A stretch of DNA of 64,000 bases, taken from positions 34,360 through 98,359 of the forward strand of contig AQUA01000006.1 of the NCBI GenBank assembly GCA_000372185.1, given 5' to 3'. The stretch is from an actinobacterium SCGC AAA278-O22. Lineage in GTDB: Bacteria > Actinomycetota > Actinomycetes > Nanopelagicales > Nanopelagicaceae. Position 1 is the stretch's first letter, and the number at the start of each line of letters is the position of its first letter. Under the pieces are notes generated by a model. The model searched no databases, was not told the origin of the DNA, and saw only the letters and a list, made by a program, of their open reading frames with translations. A program made the position numbers and the translations under genes. Shown piece by piece: positions 59,257-64,000 of this stretch.

Positions 59257-60480
59257 ATGGCTTCACTCATCCCCGTCACCACAACTCGAATTGGTGAACA
59301 TCTTCCGCTCCTAGATTTACTCACTAACGATTCTCCACTTTCGTGGGTACGTAATGGTGAAGGCCTTGTGGGATGGGGTGTTCATGCATCGACAACTGTC
59401 AGCGGAAAAGATCGCTTTGAAAAGGCGCGTGAGTGGTGGCATCGCCAACTAGAAACTTTCTCTGTAGAAAACTCTGTCCACGGAAGTGGTACTGGGCCAG
59501 TACTTTTTACATCTTTCTCATTCGATCGCAATGAAGAATCTGTATTAGTTATTCCTCAAGTCATTGTCGGCCAGAAAGGTTTGCAATCCTGGATTACCTG
59601 GATTGGCGATTCGGCACAACCATCATTGCCAGAAACCACTGAATATGTTGCACAAGGACCATTCACATTTGGCGACGGAAGTATCACTACATCTGCATGG
59701 AAAGAATGCGTAGCAGAAGCAATCATCCGTATCGAAAAATCCGGAGTTGATAAAGTCGTATTGGCTCGTGATCTGGTGGCGACTACGTCTACCACAATTG
59801 ATGCACGTCTGATTCTTAAAAAACTTGCAGATGAATATCCATCTACATGGACATTTGCCGTTGCAGGTCTTGTCGGTGCAACACCCGAATTACTTCTGCG
59901 CCTCTCACGCGGCATGGTTACCTCTCGAGTTCTGGCCGGAACGATTCCTAAGACCGGAGATGATGCAAATGATTTAGCTCTTGCTGCATCCCTTGCTCGT
60001 TCTTCAAAAGATCTCGAAGAACACGAATACGCCGTTCGCTCTGTAGCCGAGGCTCTCGAACCATTCTGTTCTTCAACAAACGTTCCTGAATCTCCCTTTG
60101 TTCTTCACCTTGCCAATGTCATGCACCTTGCAACCGATGTCACTGGCGCATTAAGCGAAACAAAACAGCGAGTAGATGCATTTTCACTTCTCAAGAGCTT
60201 GCACCCATCAGCAGCTGTCTGCGGCACTCCCCGCAATATCGCCTTTGACATCATCGATGACATTGAAGGTATGAACCGTGGACGATACGCAGGTCCAGTC
60301 GGTTGGATCGATGCAAGCGGCGATGGCGAACTCGGTATCGCACTTCACACAGGTCAGATTTCTGGAAAAGAAATCCGCATCTATGCGGGTTGCGGAATCG
60401 TCGCTGGTTCTAATCCAGAGAAAGAACTGGAAGAGAGCGCCGCAAAGATGATTCCTATGCGTTCTGCTCTGCAGAATTAA
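59257..60480 (+). CDS. menF: Isochorismate synthase
   Basis: A 407-residue chorismate-utilising enzyme of the MenF/EntC/DhbC group. HPSAAVCGTPRNIAFDIIDD and IYAGCGIVAGSNPEKELEES carry the Mg and active-site residues; VVLARDLVATTSTT is in the core. It commits chorismate to menaquinone. Siderophore synthesis is the other use of this family, but menD, menC and menB beside it support menaquinone. It converges with menD, gap 3 bases. Confidence 0.88.
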   Translation: MASLIPVTTTRIGEHLPLLDLLTNDSPLSWVRNGEGLVGWGVHASTTVSGKDRFEKAREWWHRQLETFSVENSVHGSGTGPVLFTSFSFDRNEESVLVIPQVIVGQKGLQSWITWIGDSAQPSLPETTEYVAQGPFTFGDGSITTSAWKECVAEAIIRIEKSGVDKVVLARDLVATTSTTIDARLILKKLADEYPSTWTFAVAGLVGATPELLLRLSRGMVTSRVLAGTIPKTGDDANDLALAASLARSSKDLEEHEYAVRSVAEALEPFCSSTNVPESPFVLHLANVMHLATDVTGALSETKQRVDAFSLLKSLHPSAAVCGTPRNIAFDIIDDIEGMNRGRYAGPVGWIDASGDGELGIALHTGQISGKEIRIYAGCGIVAGSNPEKELEESAAKMIPMRSALQN

Positions 60481-60483
60481 AAA

Positions 60484-62061
60484 CTACATCGAAGAAACGC
60501 TGTTATAAATTCCTTTGAGGAAGTCAGCATTGGCTTCGCGGTCTGGCACATTTATTACGACAACGCTTAAGCCCGTAACGGGTTCTGAAAGTTCTGCGAT
60601 TAATTGAGCTTGCGAGTTAATGGTCTTTGCGGATATCCCCATCGAGGATGCAAGGGCTGCAATATCTAACCCATGTGGAGTGCCAAAGACATCTTCAAAT
60701 CCATCAACTCCGCGTTGAGCAAGGGTTGAGAAAATTCCACCGCCATCGTTATTGATGACAAATATCTTGAGATTGATATCTTCTTTATGAATCAAACCAG
60801 TGAGATCGTGTAAGAAGCCTAAATCCCCAAGTACAGCAATGGTTTGATTGCGTTGGGACGCGATACCTAGCGCTGTTGAAATATTTCCATCGATACCGGC
60901 TAGTCCACGGTTGGCAAAGGTTTCAACTCCATCGCGAGCAACTGCAAAGCCTTCGAGATCGCGGATAGGGCGAGACGAAGAGATAAAGAGTGAAGTTCCA
61001 GTTGGAATTCCTGCACCGATTTTGCGAGCAATGAGCTGTTCGGACCAGGTGGTTATATCCCCCACTAATTTCTGTGCACGCAGTGAGTACTTCTTCCACT
61101 TCTCGGCATAGTCAGCATCAACGGGTACTACGTCAACTGTAGGAAGTTGGGCGAACTTCTGATCTGCCATACGGTCTGAATCCACAGTTGCCATGCGTGG
61201 ATCAATCACAATCTCTTTGCGCGCCAGTTTGATAAATGCATTGATAGAACGAGAAAGAGTTGTGCGACCAATGACTACTACGGTATCTGGAGCTACATCA
61301 TCAGCGATTGCCTGTGAGGTGAGAAAAACGCTGGCATGCGAGATTGCATTTTTAAAAGTGAGTGGATCTTCGGCGATAACAGGCCATCCGAGTTCATCTG
61401 CAAAATTCCTTACAGCTTCAGCGCTAAGTCCACCGCGGTCATGGCCGATAACAAGAACTCCGCGAGTTGATTTTGTATAGAACGTGCCGGGAGTCTTGCG
61501 ATCGAAAACCTTTGGAATTGTAATTTCTACATCATTGAGCCAGTTATCACTTTTGTCGCAAACGAGTGGTTCTTCAAATTGAATGTTGAGATGCACGGGC
61601 CCTGATTGAAGAGAAGCAAATGGAAGTTCCATCGGATAGACGCTGCCTGATACATCTGCAAAGTAACGAACGGCTTTTCCGAAGATGCGAGCTTGTTCAG
61701 TTGTTTGGTTGGCGCCCGTTCTGCGAAGAGATGCAGGACGATCTCCAGTAAGGACTAACAGCGGAATATTTGTATGCGATGCCTCAAGTACTGCAGGGTG
61801 GTAATTGGCAACTGCAGTTCCGCTGGTGCAGACGATAGGGACCGGACGGCCTGAAGCTTTTGCGATACCGAGTGCGAAGAATGCTGCTGTGCGTTCATCT
61901 ATGCGGACATGGAGCTTGATAAGTCCTTTGGTACTTGCCTGATAGAAGGCTAATGAAAGTGGCGCATTACGCGAGCCTGGTGAAATCACAACATCGGTTA
62001 CGCCAGCTTCGATGATTTGGCGGACGATAACGCGGGCAAGCAGAGTCGATGGATTGATCAC
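60484..62061 (-). CDS. menD: SEPHCHC synthase MenD, GTG start
   Basis: A thiamine-diphosphate enzyme condensing isochorismate with 2-oxoglutarate. The frame opens at 62100, but the family begins MINPSTLLARVIVRQIIEAG. That methionine is a GTG at 62061 with GGAG 5 bases upstream and a GTGA overlap with the menC stop, giving 525 residues. VISPGSRNAPL, VCTSGTAVANYHPAVLEASH and the ThDP-binding LGDLGFLHDLTGL are visible. Confidence 0.92.
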   Translation of the reverse strand: MINPSTLLARVIVRQIIEAGVTDVVISPGSRNAPLSLAFYQASTKGLIKLHVRIDERTAAFFALGIAKASGRPVPIVCTSGTAVANYHPAVLEASHTNIPLLVLTGDRPASLRRTGANQTTEQARIFGKAVRYFADVSGSVYPMELPFASLQSGPVHLNIQFEEPLVCDKSDNWLNDVEITIPKVFDRKTPGTFYTKSTRGVLVIGHDRGGLSAEAVRNFADELGWPVIAEDPLTFKNAISHASVFLTSQAIADDVAPDTVVVIGRTTLSRSINAFIKLARKEIVIDPRMATVDSDRMADQKFAQLPTVDVVPVDADYAEKWKKYSLRAQKLVGDITTWSEQLIARKIGAGIPTGTSLFISSSRPIRDLEGFAVARDGVETFANRGLAGIDGNISTALGIASQRNQTIAVLGDLGFLHDLTGLIHKEDINLKIFVINNDGGGIFSTLAQRGVDGFEDVFGTPHGLDIAALASSMGISAKTINSQAQLIAELSEPVTGLSVVVINVPDREANADFLKGIYNSVSSM

Positions 62062-63002
62062 AAGAGCTCCGCTGTCTTCATAACGCGATTCTTCCACCAT
62101 TCAAAGCGGTCAGGTGCCACATCTAATCCAGTGAAGTCAGGCTCAACATCAGAGATTTCAATCTGACCGTCGACGATTGGAAGTTCAGCAACGTTTGCGG
62201 CGAGAAGTGAACCAGTACCGAGTCCGCAATCCAAATTCATTTCAGGAAATGAAGCAGCGAGAGTAATTCCGTAATTTATTCCAACGGCGCTTTCAAGAGC
62301 GCTTGAAATAACTACTGGAAGTTTGTGGTGTGCAGCCAAGGCATGAGCGCGTGCGATTCCGCCGAGAGGTTGAACTTTAAGCATTAAGACATCAATAGCA
62401 CCTTCGAGGTTTACGGCAAATGGGTCTGCGGCTTTACGAAGGACTTCATCTCCGGCAATAGGAATATTGACAATCAACTTCTCTTTTAATTCTCGGAGCT
62501 CTTCAACGGTGCCACATGGTTGTTCTACATATTCAAGGGGGCCAATATTCTCGTAGATTGCCCGCAAGTTTGTAATGGCATCTTGTACTGACCAATTTCC
62601 ATTGACATCGATGCGCAGTTTTGCCTTTGGTCGCAAAGTCCTTACCTTTGCGAGGCGGACAATATCTTCAGGAAGATTGTCGCCAACCTTTACTTTGAAG
62701 GTTTCTAGTCCGGGGAATGAGTTAACGATACGCTCAATATCTGCTGAATTATTTAGCGCTGGAATAGTTCCATTTACCTTCACCGAATTTCGATACAACC
62801 GTGGGCGAGGCTTTGTTGCAGCTTCTATCGCGCACATCAGCCACGGTGCGCACTCTTTATAGTCGTATTCAAGAAATGGTGAGAATTCGACCCAGCCGTA
62901 TTCGCCTTGAAAGAGTGCAACTTCGCGAATATTTATTCCACGAAAGTTGGTCTTTGTAGGTAGCGCGACTACGCGCATGGTGTCGAGCAGGGATTGATCC
63001 AT
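62058..63002 (-). CDS. menC: o-Succinylbenzoate synthase MenC
   Basis: A 314-residue enolase-superfamily enzyme that dehydrates SHCHC to o-succinylbenzoate. The KxK motif is in FKVKVGDN, metal ligands occur in RIDVNGNW and the later GDEVLRK region, and the MLKVQPLGGI strand carries the second catalytic lysine. It follows menB by 17 bases and overlaps menD by 4 bases at its stop. Confidence 0.92.
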   Translation of the reverse strand: MDQSLLDTMRVVALPTKTNFRGINIREVALFQGEYGWVEFSPFLEYDYKECAPWLMCAIEAATKPRPRLYRNSVKVNGTIPALNNSADIERIVNSFPGLETFKVKVGDNLPEDIVRLAKVRTLRPKAKLRIDVNGNWSVQDAITNLRAIYENIGPLEYVEQPCGTVEELRELKEKLIVNIPIAGDEVLRKAADPFAVNLEGAIDVLMLKVQPLGGIARAHALAAHHKLPVVISSALESAVGINYGITLAASFPEMNLDCGLGTGSLLAANVAELPIVDGQIEISDVEPDFTGLDVAPDRFEWWKNRVMKTAELL

Positions 63003-63019
63003 AAATTACGGGCCCAAAC

Positions 63020-63898
63020 TTAAGGGCGTCGCGGAAACTTCCCGAAGTCAGGCTTGCGCTTCTCTTTATAAGCGTCTCGTCCTTCTTGACCTTCTTCAGA
63101 TAAGTAGAAGAGAAGAGTTGCATCACCAGCAAGCTGTTGAACTCCAGCTAATCCATCATCTGCGGCATTCATTGAAGCCTTCAAGAGGCGAAGCGCCATT
63201 GGAGAGTTCTGCAGCATTTCGCGACACCAAGAAACTGTTTCGGCTTCGAGTTCTTTGAGAGGAACAACGGTGTTAACTAGTCCCATAGAAAGTGCTTCTT
63301 GAGCATCATATTGACGAGTAAGGAACCAAATTTCGCGAGCTTTCTTCTGACCAACACTTGCCGCTAGTAGCCCTGAACCATATCCGCCGTCGAATGAACC
63401 GACCATCGGACCTGTCTGCCCAAACTTTGCATTGTCAGCTGCGATAGAAAGATCGCAGACAACATGAAGCACATGTCCTCCGCCAATTGCCCAACCTGCA
63501 ATCATTGCAACGACCGGCTTTGGTGTACGTCGAATTTGTACTTGAAGATCTAAGACATTGAGGCGACCCACACCTTGTTGTGCGAGCGCATCATCGCCGA
63601 GATATCCATCATCACCACGAACGTTGATATCTCCGCCAGAGCAGAATGCTTCATCGCCTTTACCTGTAAGAATAATGACGCCGACTTCAGCGTTGTCGCG
63701 TGCTAAATCGAAAGCAGATTTCAATTCAATAATAGTTTGTGGACGAAATGCGTTACGAACTTCTGGGCGATTAATAGTGATCTTTGCGATGCCATCGCCA
63801 ACTTCGTAGGTGATATCTGTAAATGATTCTCCACCCCGACCTGTCACCCATTGAGGGATAGAACGGTCACCAAAATCACGCTTAATAGGCTTGCTCAC
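63020..63898 (-). CDS. menB: 1,4-Dihydroxy-2-naphthoyl-CoA synthase MenB
   Basis: A 292-residue crotonase-fold enzyme that cyclises o-succinylbenzoyl-Co[39 protein letters not shown] and [20 protein letters not shown] are MenB signatures; the two oxyanion-hole glycines (GG in CSGGD and in AIGGGH) and GSFDGGYGS are present. It is the first gene of a menB-menC-menD unit. Confidence 0.95.
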   Translation of the reverse strand: MSKPIKRDFGDRSIPQWVTGRGGESFTDITYEVGDGIAKITINRPEVRNAFRPQTIIELKSAFDLARDNAEVGVIILTGKGDEAFCSGGDINVRGDDGYLGDDALAQQGVGRLNVLDLQVQIRRTPKPVVAMIAGWAIGGGHVLHVVCDLSIAADNAKFGQTGPMVGSFDGGYGSGLLAASVGQKKAREIWFLTRQYDAQEALSMGLVNTVVPLKELEAETVSWCREMLQNSPMALRLLKASMNAADDGLAGVQQLAGDATLLFYLSEEGQEGRDAYKEKRKPDFGKFPRRP

Positions 63899-63939
63899 GA
63901 TTCCTCCATTTGGTCTACGAGCGATAGCCTACGCGGGCA

Positions 63940-64000
63940 ATGGAGCAGAACGCACAACGAGAACTTCGCTTGGCTAATCCCGAATGGAATGTCAGCGAAT
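63940..64000 (+). CDS. Start of unidentified gene (runs off window)
   Basis: From the ATG at 63940, MEQNAQRELRLANPEWNVSE stays open to the window edge. TAGCCT lies 9 bases upstream, possibly a -10 for a near-leaderless transcript. It is divergent from menB. Twenty codons are too few to name a family. Confidence 0.3.
   Translation, partial: MEQNAQRELRLANPEWNVSE

Noticed and set aside
62062..62100. 13-residue N-terminal extension of MenD
   Set aside because: Lies within menC coding sequence; GTG at 62061 has GGAG and matches the family start.
1..64000. CRISPR arrays, insertion sequences, prophage or rRNA genes
   Set aside because: No regularly spaced repeats, transposase or integrase-like proteins, terminal repeats or rRNA segments seen.

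Overview
The window reads as a chromosomal segment of a streamlined, moderate-GC actinobacterium. The gene order tRNA-Thr, tRNA-Met, rpmG, hadA, hadB, murB, tRNA-Trp, secE, nusG, rplKA, rplJL, rpoBC, rpsLG, fusA, tuf, rpsJ is the classic actinobacterial informational cluster. RpoB, RpoC, NusG (acidic N-terminal extension) and MenG look actinobacterial. Spacers are very short and many genes join through TAATG or ATGA overlaps. This fits freshwater acI-type Nanopelagicales (Planktophila/Nanopelagicus), but that placement is inference from composition and layout, not from a database search.

Region 1 (1-19.5 kb, minus strand): head of the S10 operon (rpsJ-rplC-rplD-rplW-rplB-rpsS), str operon (rpsL-rpsG-fusA-tuf), a flavin-reductase-like gene, rpoBC, rplJL with a clear L10 leader, rplKA, nusG, secE and tRNA-Trp. 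Promoter-like sequences, leader hairpins and terminators separate the units.

Region 2 (19.6-26.7 kb): an aspartate-type aminotransferase (+), then on the minus strand murB, a glycosyltransferase-like protein with a CysS-like N-terminus, hadB, hadA, rpmG and two tRNAs. A second minus-strand operon carries an aromatic-acid-exporter-like protein, a 38-residue cysteine-rich protein and a quinone oxidoreductase.

Region 3 (26.7-40.3 kb): a sugar-catabolic island. A CUT1-type ABC transporter without its ATPase and a CUT2 (ribose-type) transporter flank genes for a complete non-phosphorylating L-fucose (deoxy-sugar) pathway: mutarotase, aldose dehydrogenase, lactonase, fuconate dehydratase, SDR dehydrogenase and FAH-family hydrolase, plus a 2-hydroxyacid dehydrogenase and msrB. 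The two arms diverge from a 66-bp spacer with a palindrome over a -10 box. No transcription regulator gene is present in the island.

Region 4 (40.3-64 kb): tRNA-Tyr, yajQ and rarD, then a minus-strand respiratory operon reading menG, nuoA to nuoN (all 14 complex I subunits) and a polyprenyl diphosphate synthase. Divergent to it are bioY and an isochorismate synthase; facing these are menB, menC and menD. The region therefore couples menaquinone head-group and side-chain synthesis to the enzyme that reduces menaquinone.

No CRISPR array, insertion sequence, prophage or rRNA gene was seen, and no gene-free stretch exceeds 300 bases.
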